DNA of 64,000 bases from Arcuatula senhousia (Eukaryota; Mollusca; Bivalvia; Mytilida; Mytilidae), in assembly GCA_963971305.1 (NCBI GenBank), contig OZ020308.1, positions 26,069,275 to 26,133,274 of the forward strand, in the 5' to 3' direction. The notes below the pieces were generated by a model that was not told where the DNA came from, did no database searches, and was given only the letters and a program-made list of their open reading frames with translations. Position numbers and translations under genes: made by a program. Shown one piece after another: positions 1 to 11,300 of the stretch (positions are counted from its first letter, which is position 1; each line of letters begins with the position of its first letter).

Positions 1-43
1 CTTTCATTGATTTCATTATTTTTTTCAACAGCTATGGACTTAG

Positions 44-505
44 CACCAGAATCAACATTTGCGCCATGAATGCATAAGACATGTAAGAGGGGAAGAAAAA
101 TTATGGATCAATGATAGGCTTCAACTATGGTTTATAAAGCATTTCTTGCTCATACGCAGGTAAATTTCTATCAAATTCTGTATAACGTGCTGAAATATTT
201 ATGTTCATTTTTCTTTATTTACATATTGCGACGTGGCAGTTAAAAATATTTTATACGGCCAATTTTCTAGGTACACAATTTTCATTCCTTTTCTTTGTTT
301 AGAATAAATCCCCATTCAACTGCTCAATGTGGAAAATAAGTAGCAATACTATGTATCTTTCCTACTAAAAAGATAAGAATAGAAAACATTGCTTAAAATT
401 TTGTTTATTCAGACATTGTATGTTGTTATATTTTGTAGGATTTTCATCGTTGGCCGCAGCCGAACAGTAGACATTCTTAAATCACCACAGGAAGCTAAAA
501 AAGAG
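44..505 (+). other. Candidate exon pair repeated in every unit (first copy)
   Basis: A frame open from 44 reads HQNQHLRHECIRHVRGEEKL and on to a CGCAG|GTAAAT donor after 159 (116 nt). A second open segment starts after a TTTTGTAG acceptor at 439 and ends at a GAG|GTACAA donor after 505 (67 nt; it includes IFIVGRSRTVDILKSPQEA). Joined, they give 183 nt, exactly 61 codons, starting and ending in phase 0. Weak points: the acceptor needed before 44 (ACTTAG) is poor. The stronger acceptor just upstream (TTTTTCAACAG, after 31) leads to a stop codon in all three frames before the donor. The opposite strand also has a competing ankyrin-like frame. I recognise no family in the + strand peptide. It may be a real repeated module, a relic, or chance. 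Confidence 0.3.
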
Positions 506-637
506 GTACAAAGATTTGAAAACTTTTCGTTATTCTTAAAAACAGATTGAAATACAAGAAAAAAGTGTTTCACGAACAAATGTCATGCAGGCCTAACAGT
601 ATAGCCAAAATTATGTTTCTGTGTTTTCTTAACTCAG

Positions 638-741
638 GCTTTTTATATCCACTTGTTTTGGTCTTATTTATTCATATCAAGTCTGATTGAAGGCCAGAGT
701 CACACCATCACTTAATATTCCTGTTTTTGTGCTCAAATAAA
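638..741 (+). other. Candidate terminal exon with AATAAA signal in every unit (first copy)
   Basis: After the acceptor CTTAACTCAG a phase-0 frame runs from 638 (AFYIHLFWSYLFISSLIEGQ...) to TAA at 713-715. An AATAAA polyadenylation-type signal follows at 736-741. In phase it could follow the exon candidate ending at 505, so each unit resembles the 3' end of a small gene. In L units the same bases are also reached in another frame from within the 460-bp segment (first case 3689-3820, TTG to TGA, 43 codons). That frame contains a hydrophobic run of about 25 residues. Hydrophobicity is expected from T-rich DNA, so it is weak evidence of function. Confidence 0.25.
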
Positions 742-871
742 ACACATTTTGAAAAATACATTGATTTCAATGGAATTTTATGCCGCAGTCACATTATTTG
801 TCTTCTGTGTGTCTCTTCTTATCTAAATTACTTGCCGTACTTACTGAATAAGTCATTTAGTAAAGCCCTAC

Positions 872-997
872 TCACAAAAGCTGAACAAACCTTTCATTGA
901 TTTCATTATTTTTTTCAACAGCTATGGACTTAGCACCAGAATCAACATTTGCGCCATGAATGCATAAGACATGTAAGAGGGGAAGAAAAATTATGGA
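872..997 (-). pseudogene. Ankyrin-repeat-like remnant spanning unit junctions (one copy of many)
   Basis: On the - strand a 41-codon frame from 997 down to the TGA at 874-872 reads ...PLLHVLCIHGANVDSGAKS, then SIAVEKNNEINERFVQLL and stop. The HGANVD turn followed by a helix-like IAVEKNNEI and a final VQLL resembles an ankyrin repeat with a few residues missing between the turn and the next helix. A second - strand piece, opposite the exon candidate at 439-505, reads SCGDLRMSTVRLRPTMKI after the good acceptor CTCTTTTTTAG and also has an ankyrin-like look. The same frame recurs at each unit junction. Stops, a probable frameshift near PLLHV and lack of clear joining sites suggest relics. The call rests on motif recognition only. 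Confidence 0.4.
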
Positions 998-3274
998 TCA
1001 ATGATAGGCTTCAACTATGGTTTATAAAGCATTTCTTGCTCATACGCAGGTAAATTTCTATCAAATTCTGTATAACGTGCTGAAATATTTATGTTCATTT
1101 TTCTTTATTTACATATTGCGACGTGGCAGTTAAAAATATTTTATACGGCCAATTTTCTAGGTACACAATTTTCATTCCTTTTCTTTGTTTAGAATAAATC
1201 CCCATTCAACTGCTCAATGTGGAAAATAAGTAGCAATACTATGTATCTTTCCTACTAAAAAGATAAGAATAGAAAACATTGCTTAAAATTTTGTTTATTC
1301 AGACATTGTATGTTGTTATATTTTGTAGGATTTTCATCGTTGGCCGCAGCCGAACAGTAGACATTCTTAAATCACCACAGGAAGCTAAAAAAGAGGTACA
1401 AAGATTTGAAAACTTTTCGTTATTCTTAAAAACAGATTGAAATACAAGAAAAAAGTGTTTCACGAACAAATGTCATGCAGGCCTAACAGTATAGCCAAAA
1501 TTATGTTTCTGTGTTTTCTTAACTCAGGCTTTTTATATCCACTTGTTTTGGTCTTATTTATTCATATCAAGTCTGATTGAAGGCCAGAGTCACACCATCA
1601 CTTAATATTCCTGTTTTTGTGCTCAAATAAAACACATTTTGAAAAATACATTGATTTCAATGGAATTTTATGCCGCAGTCACATTATTTGTCTTCTGTGT
1701 GTCTCTTCTTATCTAAATTACTTGCCGTACTTACTGAATAAGTCATTTAGTAAAGCCCTACTCACAAAAGCTGAACAAACCTTTCATTGATTTCATTATT
1801 TTTTTCAACAGCTATGGACTTAGCACCAGAATCAACATTTGCGCCATGAATGCATAAGACATGTAAGAGGGGAAGAAAAATTATGGATCAATGATAGGCT
1901 TCAACTATGGTTTATAAAGCATTTCTTGCTCATACGCAGGTAAATTTCTATCAAATTCTGTATAACGTGCTGAAATATTTATGTTCATTTTTCTTTATTT
2001 ACATATTGCGACGTGGCAGTTAAAAATATTTTATACGGCCAATTTTCTAGGTACACAATTTTCATTCCTTTTCTTTGTTTAGAATAAATCCCCATTCAAC
2101 TGCTCAATGTGGAAAATAAGTAGCAATACTATGTATCTTTCCTACTAAAAAGATAAGAATAGAAAACATTGCTTAAAATTTTGTTTATTCAGACATTGTA
2201 TGTTGTTATATTTTGTAGGATTTTCATCGTTGGCCGCAGCCGAACAGTAGACATTCTTAAATCACCACAGGAAGCTAAAAAAGAGGTACAAAGATTTGAA
2301 AACTTTTCGTTATTCTTAAAAACAGATTGAAATACAAGAAAAAAGTGTTTCACGAACAAATGTCATGCAGGCCTAACAGTATAGCCAAAATTATGTTTCT
2401 GTGTTTTCTTAACTCAGGCTTTTTATATCCACTTGTTTTGGTCTTATTTATTCATATCAAGTCTGATTGAAGGCCAGAGTCACACCATCACTTAATATTC
2501 CTGTTTTTGTGCTCAAATAAAACACATTTTGAAAAATACATTGATTTCAATGGAATTTTATGCCGCAGTCACATTATTTGTCTTCTGTGTGTCTCTTCTT
2601 ATCTAAATTACTTGCCGTACTTACTGAATAAGTCATTTAGTAAAGCCCTACTCACAAAAGCTGAACAAACCTTTCATTGATTTCATTATTTTTTTCAACA
2701 GCTATGGACTTAGCACCAGAATCAACATTTGCGCCATGAATGCATAAGACATGTAAGAGGGGAAGAAAAATTATGGATCAATGATAGGCTTCAACTATGG
2801 TTTATAAAGCATTTCTTGCTCATACGCAGGTAAATTTCTATCAAATTCTGTATAACGTGCTGAAATATTTATGTTCATTTTTCTTTATTTACATATTGCG
2901 ACGTGGCAGTTAAAAATATTTTATACGGCCAATTTTCTAGGTACACAATTTTCATTCCTTTTCTTTGTTTAGAATAAATCCCCATTCAACTGCTCAATGT
3001 GGAAAATAAGTAGCAATACTATGTATCTTTCCTACTAAAAAGATAAGAATAGAAAACATTGCTTAAAATTTTGTTTATTCAGACATTGTATGTTGTTATA
3101 TTTTGTAGGATTTTCATCGTTGGCCGCAGCCGAACAGTAGACATTCTTAAATCACCACAGGAAGCTAAAAAAGAGGTACAAAGATTTGAAAACTTTTCGT
3201 TATTCTTAAAAACAGATTGAAATACAAGAAAAAAGTGTTTCACGAACAAATGTCATGCAGGCCTAACAGTATAG

Positions 3275-3734
3275 GTAACATAACAGGAATTAAGTATTGC
3301 GCAACCGGAAGTCAGACTGTGACAGAGCTTGAAGCTAGATATTAAAACTTTGCTGGACTGTGATTGGATTATAATATCAAGACTGGATTATCATTGTATG
3401 TTTTCAAGTTTTTAAATGGATGTAGTTTAATAAAATAAGAATAAAATTTTCCACATGATGGATAATTTTTTTGGGTGATTTTTCAAACAAGGATGAAATT
3501 TTCATTAACACCGGAGAAAATTGTATGTAAACATCCGCCAGCTGAACTCGGCATTCAACAGCTCTCTCAAAAGGCGGTCAACATATGATTTGACACCACT
3601 TATTCAATGGGAAAAAGGTTACACCATATAGATTTAATTTTATTTACATCAAACACTCTTCAGGGAAAGGTTGAAAGACTGAAAATAGTTGTTTGATTAT
3701 AAAGGGGAAGCAATTACCATCATGTGCCCTATAG
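3275..3734 (+). repeat. Optional 460-bp segment of the L units (first of 13 copies)
   Basis: Short units read ...AACAGTATAG then CCAAAATT. Long units have 460 bp between these two parts, beginning GTAACATAAC and ending GTGCCCTATAG. The insert can therefore be described as a GT...AG segment, or as a segment flanked by the 5-bp repeat TATAG. Other copies start at 4625, 6869, 8796, 10146, 12390, 14630, 15980, 19110, 22246, 26266, 28506 and 30746. The last one is cut at 31200, where it runs into exon 3 of the downstream gene instead of TATAG. Its final 46 bp contain the start of that exon (a frame opening at the TTG corresponding to 31160). I see no terminal inverted repeat. It could be an insertion with target duplication, or a piece lost from S units by recombination between the two TATAG sites. 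Confidence 0.85.
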
Positions 3735-6700
3735 CCAAAATTATGTTTCTGTGTTTTCTTAACTCAGGCTTTTTATATCCACTTGTTTTGGTCTTATTTA
3801 TTCATATCAAGTCTGATTGAAGGCCAGAGTCACACCATCACTTAATATTCCTGTTTTTGTGCTCAAATAAAACACATTTTGAAAAATACATTGATTTCAA
3901 TGGAATTTTATGCCGCAGTCACATTATTTGTCTTCTGTGTGTCTCTTCTTATCTAAATTACTTGCCGTACTTACTGAATAAGTCATTTAGTAAAGCCCTA
4001 CTCACAAAAGCTGAACAAACCTTTCATTGATTTCATTATTTTTTTCAACAGCTATGGACTTAGCACCAGAATCAACATTTGCGCCATGAATGCATAAGAC
4101 ATGTAAGAGGGGAAGAAAAATTATGGATCAATGATAGGCTTCAACTATGGTTTATAAAGCATTTCTTGCTCATACGCAGGTAAATTTCTATCAAATTCTG
4201 TATAACGTGCTGAAATATTTATGTTCATTTTTCTTTATTTACATATTGCGACGTGGCAGTTAAAAATATTTTATACGGCCAATTTTCTAGGTACACAATT
4301 TTCATTCCTTTTCTTTGTTTAGAATAAATCCCCATTCAACTGCTCAATGTGGAAAATAAGTAGCAATACTATGTATCTTTCCTACTAAAAAGATAAGAAT
4401 AGAAAACATTGCTTAAAATTTTGTTTATTCAGACATTGTATGTTGTTATATTTTGTAGGATTTTCATCGTTGGCCGCAGCCGAACAGTAGACATTCTTAA
4501 ATCACCACAGGAAGCTAAAAAAGAGGTACAAAGATTTGAAAACTTTTCGTTATTCTTAAAAACAGATTGAAATACAAGAAAAAAGTGTTTCACGAACAAA
4601 TGTCATGCAGGCCTAACAGTATAGGTAACATAACAGGAATTAAGTATTGCGCAACCGGAAGTCAGACTGTGACAGAGCTTGAAGCTAGATATTAAAACTT
4701 TGCTGGACTGTGATTGGATTATAATATCAAGACTGGATTATCATTGTATGTTTTCAAGTTTTTAAATGGATGTAGTTTAATAAAATAAGAATAAAATTTT
4801 CCACTGACATGATGGATAATTTTTTTGGGTGATTTTTCAAACAAGGATGAAATTTTCATTAACACCGGAGAAAATTGTATGTAAACATCCGCCAGCTGAA
4901 CTCGGCATTCAACAGCTCTCTCAAAAGGCGGTCAACATATGATTTGACACCACTTATTCAATGGGAAAAAGGTTACACCATATAGATTTAATTTTATTTA
5001 CATCAAACACTCTTCAGGGAAAGGTTGAAAGACTGAAAATAGTTGTTTGATTATAAAGGGGAAGCAATTACCATCATGTGCCCTATAGCCAAAATTATGT
5101 TTCTGTGTTTTCTTAACTCAGGCTTTTTATATCCACTTGTTTTGGTCTTATTTATTCATATCAAGTCTGATTGAAGGCCAGAGTCACACCATCACTTAAT
5201 ATTCCTGTTTTTGTGCTCAAATAAAACACATTTTGAAAAATACATTGATTTCAATGGAATTTTATGCCGCAGTCACATTATTTGTCTTCTGTGTGTCTCT
5301 TCTTATCTAAATTACTTGCCGTACTTACTGAATAAGTCATTTAGTAAAGCCCTACTCACAAAAGCTGAACAAACCTTTCATTGATTTCATTATTTTTTTC
5401 AACAGCTATGGACTTAGCACCAGAATCAACATTTGCGCCATGAATGCATAAGACATGTAAGAGGGGAAGAAAAATTATGGATCAATGATAGGCTTCAACT
5501 ATGGTTTATAAAGCATTTCTTGCTCATACGCAGGTAAATTTCTATCAAATTCTGTATAACGTGCTGAAATATTTATGTTCATTTTTCTTTATTTACATAT
5601 TGCGACGTGGCAGTTAAAAATATTTTATACGGCCAATTTTCTAGGTACACAATTTTCATTCCTTTTCTTTGTTTAGAATAAATCCCCATTCAACTGCTCA
5701 ATGTGGAAAATAAGTAGCAATACTATGTATCTTTCCTACTAAAAAGATAAGAATAGAAAACATTGCTTAAAATTTTGTTTATTCAGACATTGTATGTTGT
5801 TATATTTTGTAGGATTTTCATCGTTGGCCGCAGCCGAACAGTAGACATTCTTAAATCACCACAGGAAGCTAAAAAAGAGGTACAAAGATTTGAAAACTTT
5901 TCGTTATTCTTAAAAACAGATTGAAATACAAGAAAAAAGTGTTTCACGAACAAATGTCATGCAGGCCTAACAGTATAGCCAAAATTATGTTTCTGTGTTT
6001 TCTTAACTCAGGCTTTTTATATCCACTTGTTTTGGTCTTATTTATTCATATCAAGTCTGATTGAAGGCCAGAGTCACACCATCACTTAATATTCCTGTTT
6101 TTGTGCTCAAATAAAACACATTTTGAAAAATACATTGATTTCAATGGAATTTTATGCCGCAGTCACATTATTTGTCTTCTGTGTGTCTCTTCTTATCTAA
6201 ATTACTTGCCGTACTTACTGAATAAGTCATTTAGTAAAGCCCTACTCACAAAAGCTGAACAAACCTTTCATTGATTTCATTATTTTTTTCAACAGCTATG
6301 GACTTAGCACCAGAATCAACATTTGCGCCATGAATGCATAAGACATGTAAGAGGGGAAGAAAAATTATGGATCAATGATAGGCTTCAACTATGGTTTATA
6401 AAGCATTTCTTGCTCATACGCAGGTAAATTTCTATCAAATTCTGTATAACGTGCTGAAATATTTATGTTCATTTTTCTTTATTTACATATTGCGACGTGG
6501 CAGTTAAAAATATTTTATACGGCCAATTTTCTAGGTACACAATTTTCATTCCTTTTCTTTGTTTAGAATAAATCCCCATTCAACTGCTCAATGTGGAAAA
6601 TAAGTAGCAATACTATGTATCTTTCCTACTAAAAAGATAAGAATAGAAAACATTGCTTAAAATTTTGTTTATTCAGACATTGTATGTTGTTATATTTTGT

Positions 6701-7778
6701 AGGATTTTCATCGTTGGCCGCAGCCGAACAGTAGACATTCTTAAATCACCACAGGAAGCTAAAAAAGAGGTACAAAGATTTGAAAACTTTTCGTTATTCT
6801 TAAAAACAGATTGAAATACAAGAAAAAAGTGTTTCACGAACAAATGTCATGCAGGCCTAACAGTATAGGTAACATAACAGGAATTAAGTATTGCGCAACC
6901 GGAAGTCAGACTGTGACAGAGCTTGAAGCTAGATATTAAAACTTTGCTGGACTGTGATTGGATTATAATATCAAGACTGGATTATCATTGTATGTTTTCA
7001 AGTTTTTAAATGGATGTAGTTTAATAAAATAAGAATAAAATTTTCCACATGATGGATAATTTTTTTGGGTGATTTTTCAAACAAGGATGAAATTTTCATT
7101 AACACCGGAGAAAATTGTATGTAAACATCCGCCAGCTGAACTCGGCATTCAACAGCTCTCTCAAAAGGCGGTCAACATATGATTTGACACCACTTATTCA
7201 ATGGGAAAAAGGTTACACCATATAGATTTAATTTTATTTACATCAAACACTCTTCAGGGAAAGGTTGAAAGACTGAAAATAGTTGTTTGATTATAAAGGG
7301 GAAGCAATTACCATCATGTGCCCTATAGCCAAAATTATGTTTCTGTGTTTTCTTAACTCAGGCTTTTTATATCCACTTGTTTTGGTCTTATTTATTCATA
7401 TCAAGTCTGATTGAAGGCCAGAGTCACACCATCACTTAATATTCCTGTTTTTGTGCTCAAATAAAACACATTTTGAAAAATACATTGATTTCAATGGAAT
7501 TTTATGCCGCAGTCACATTATTTGTCTTCTGTGTGTCTCTTCTTATCTAAATTACTTGCCGTACTTACTGAATAAGTCATTTAGTAAAGCCCTACTCACA
7601 AAAGCTGAACAAACCTTTCATTGATTTCATTATTTTTTTCAACAGCTATGGACTTAGCACCAGAATCAACATTTGCGCCATGAATGCATAAGACATGTAA
7701 GAGGGGAAGAAAAATTATGGATCAATGATAGGCTTCAACTATGGTTTATAAAGCATTTCTTGCTCATACGCAGGTAAA

Positions 7779-8355
7779 GGGGTAGGGGCTCTAAGTCCCT
7801 ATTTTGGCCCCATAATTTCAGTGTATTTTATTTGAATGAACTATGTTTAATTTGCATTCTTAAAATGATGCAAACAAAGTGTTTGGCAATTATGGCATTG
7901 TAAGTTGAGAGCTTTTCTCTACATGGGTCTTTTAAATATGACTATTTTATAGAATTTGTCCAAAATGGTGAAAAACGTCATATTTTACATTGGTTTTTGA
8001 TAAATTTGAATGCCTCCACAGGCCTCCACCAAAATGAAACTTAGCAAAAATATGCAAGATGACACAATATTGCAGTGTGTGAAATATCTTTTTGGTGGAG
8101 GCATGCGGAGGTATTTAATTTTTTGAAAAACTGGTCTTAAACTTGTGAATTTTGGCCGTCTTTTAGCTTTTCTTGAACTATGACATCATTAAGCAATCAA
8201 TTAAGACATCATGTCAATGATGACATGTGTATTTCAGCTTGTTACATTACAACTATACATAACATTAATTAATCACATTATAAACTTGATCTATTCTCCA
8301 AATTTATTTTCATACCAAATTTGGGGCCAAATAAGCACCTTATAGCCCCTACCCC
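7779..8355. mobile_element. 577-bp MITE-like element inserted in array unit 8
   Basis: The element interrupts one unit exactly between AAA and TTT of the otherwise constant GGTAAATTTCTATC. The first and last 12 bp, GGGGTAGGGGCT and AGCCCCTACCCC, are perfect inverted repeats, and imperfect pairing continues for roughly 35-40 bp (TATTT.GGCCCCA against its complement). A second inverted pair lies inside (GCCTCCACAGGCCTCCACC near 8021 and GGTGGAGGCATGCGGAGGT near 8093). No target-site duplication is visible, which is unusual for a cut-and-paste element. There is no coding capacity. Confidence 0.9.
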
Positions 8356-11300
8356 TTTCTATCAAATTCTGTATAACGTGCTGAAATATTTATGTTCATT
8401 TTTCTTTATTTACATATTGCGACGTGGCAGTTAAAAATATTTTATACGGCCAATTTTCTAGGTACACAATTTTCATTCCTTTTCTTTGTTTAGAATAAAT
8501 CCCCATTCAACTGCTCAATGTGGAAAATAAGTAGCAATACTATGTATCTTTCCTACTAAAAAGATAAGAATAGAAAACATTGCTTAAAATTTTGTTTATT
8601 CAGACATTGTATGTTGTTATATTTTGTAGGATTTTCATCGTTGGCCGCAGCCGAACAGTAGACATTCTTAAATCACCACAGGAAGCTAAAAAAGAGGTAC
8701 AAAGATTTGAAAACTTTTCGTTATTCTTAAAAACAGATTGAAATACAAGAAAAAAGTGTTTCACGAACAAATGTCATGCAGGCCTAACAGTATAGGTAAC
8801 ATAACAGGAATTAAGTATTGCGCAACCGGAAGTCAGACTGTGACAGAGCTTGAAGCTAGATATTAAAACTTTGCTGGACTGTGATTGGATTATAATATCA
8901 AGACTGGATTATCATTGTATGTTTTCAAGTTTTTAAATGGATGTAGTTTAATAAAATAAGAATAAAATTTTCCACATGATGGATAATTTTTTTGGGTGAT
9001 TTTTCAAACAAGGATGAAATTTTCATTAACACCGGAGAAAATTGTATGTAAACATCCGCCAGCTGAACTCGGCATTCAACAGCTCTCTCAAAAGGCGGTC
9101 AACATATGATTTGACACCACTTATTCAATGGGAAAAAGGTTACACCATATAGATTTAATTTTATTTACATCAAACACTCTTCAGGGAAAGGTTGAAAGAC
9201 TGAAAATAGTTGTTTGATTATAAAGGGGAAGCAATTACCATCATGTGCCCTATAGCCAAAATTATGTTTCTGTGTTTTCTTAACTCAGGCTTTTTATATC
9301 CACTTGTTTTGGTCTTATTTATTCATATCAAGTCTGATTGAAGGCCAGAGTCACACCATCACTTAATATTCCTGTTTTTGTGCTCAAATAAAACACATTT
9401 TGAAAAATACATTGATTTCAATGGAATTTTATGCCGCAGTCACATTATTTGTCTTCTGTGTGTCTCTTCTTATCTAAATTACTTGCCGTACTTACTGAAT
9501 AAGTCATTTAGTAAAGCCCTACTCACAAAAGCTGAACAAACCTTTCATTGATTTCATTATTTTTTTCAACAGCTATGGACTTAGCACCAGAATCAACATT
9601 TGCGCCATGAATGCATAAGACATGTAAGAGGGGAAGAAAAATTATGGATCAATGATAGGCTTCAACTATGGTTTATAAAGCATTTCTTGCTCATACGCAG
9701 GTAAATTTCTATCAAATTCTGTATAACGTGCTGAAATATTTATGTTCATTTTTCTTTATTTACATATTGCGACGTGGCAGTTAAAAATATTTTATACGGC
9801 CAATTTTCTAGGTACACAATTTTCATTCCTTTTCTTTGTTTAGAATAAATCCCCATTCAACTGCTCAATGTGGAAAATAAGTAGCAATACTATGTATCTT
9901 TCCTACTAAAAAGATAAGAATAGAAAACATTGCTTAAAATTTTGTTTATTCAGACATTGTATGTTGTTATATTTTGTAGGATTTTCATCGTTGGCCGCAG
10001 CCGAACAGTAGACATTCTTAAATCACCACAGGAAGCTAAAAAAGAGGTACAAAGATTTGAAAACTTTTCGTTATTCTTAAAAACAGATTGAAATACAAGA
10101 AAAAAGTGTTTCACGAACAAATGTCATGCAGGCCTAACAGTATAGGTAACATAACAGGAATTAAGTATTGCGCAACCGGAAGTCAGACTGTGACAGAGCT
10201 TGAAGCTAGATATTAAAACTTTGCTGGACTGTGATTGGATTATAATATCAAGACTGGATTATCATTGTATGTTTTCAAGTTTTTAAATGGATGTAGTTTA
10301 ATAAAATAAGAATAAAATTTTCCACTGACATGATGGATAATTTTTTTGGGTGATTTTTCAAACAAGGATGAAATTTTCATTAACACCGGAGAAAATTGTA
10401 TGTAAACATCCGCCAGCTGAACTCGGCATTCAACAGCTCTCTCAAAAGGCGGTCAACATATGATTTGACACCACTTATTCAATGGGAAAAAGGTTACACC
10501 ATATAGATTTAATTTTATTTACATCAAACACTCTTCAGGGAAAGGTTGAAAGACTGAAAATAGTTGTTTGATTATAAAGGGGAAGCAATTACCATCATGT
10601 GCCCTATAGCCAAAATTATGTTTCTGTGTTTTCTTAACTCAGGCTTTTTATATCCACTTGTTTTGGTCTTATTTATTCATATCAAGTCTGATTGAAGGCC
10701 AGAGTCACACCATCACTTAATATTCCTGTTTTTGTGCTCAAATAAAACACATTTTGAAAAATACATTGATTTCAATGGAATTTTATGCCGCAGTCACATT
10801 ATTTGTCTTCTGTGTGTCTCTTCTTATCTAAATTACTTGCCGTACTTACTGAATAAGTCATTTAGTAAAGCCCTACTCACAAAAGCTGAACAAACCTTTC
10901 ATTGATTTCATTATTTTTTTCAACAGCTATGGACTTAGCACCAGAATCAACATTTGCGCCATGAATGCATAAGACATGTAAGAGGGGAAGAAAAATTATG
11001 GATCAATGATAGGCTTCAACTATGGTTTATAAAGCATTTCTTGCTCATACGCAGGTAAATTTCTATCAAATTCTGTATAACGTGCTGAAATATTTATGTT
11101 CATTTTTCTTTATTTACATATTGCGACGTGGCAGTTAAAAATATTTTATACGGCCAATTTTCTAGGTACACAATTTTCATTCCTTTTCTTTGTTTAGAAT
11201 AAATCCCCATTCAACTGCTCAATGTGGAAAATAAGTAGCAATACTATGTATCTTTCCTACTAAAAAGATAAGAATAGAAAACATTGCTTAAAATTTTGTT

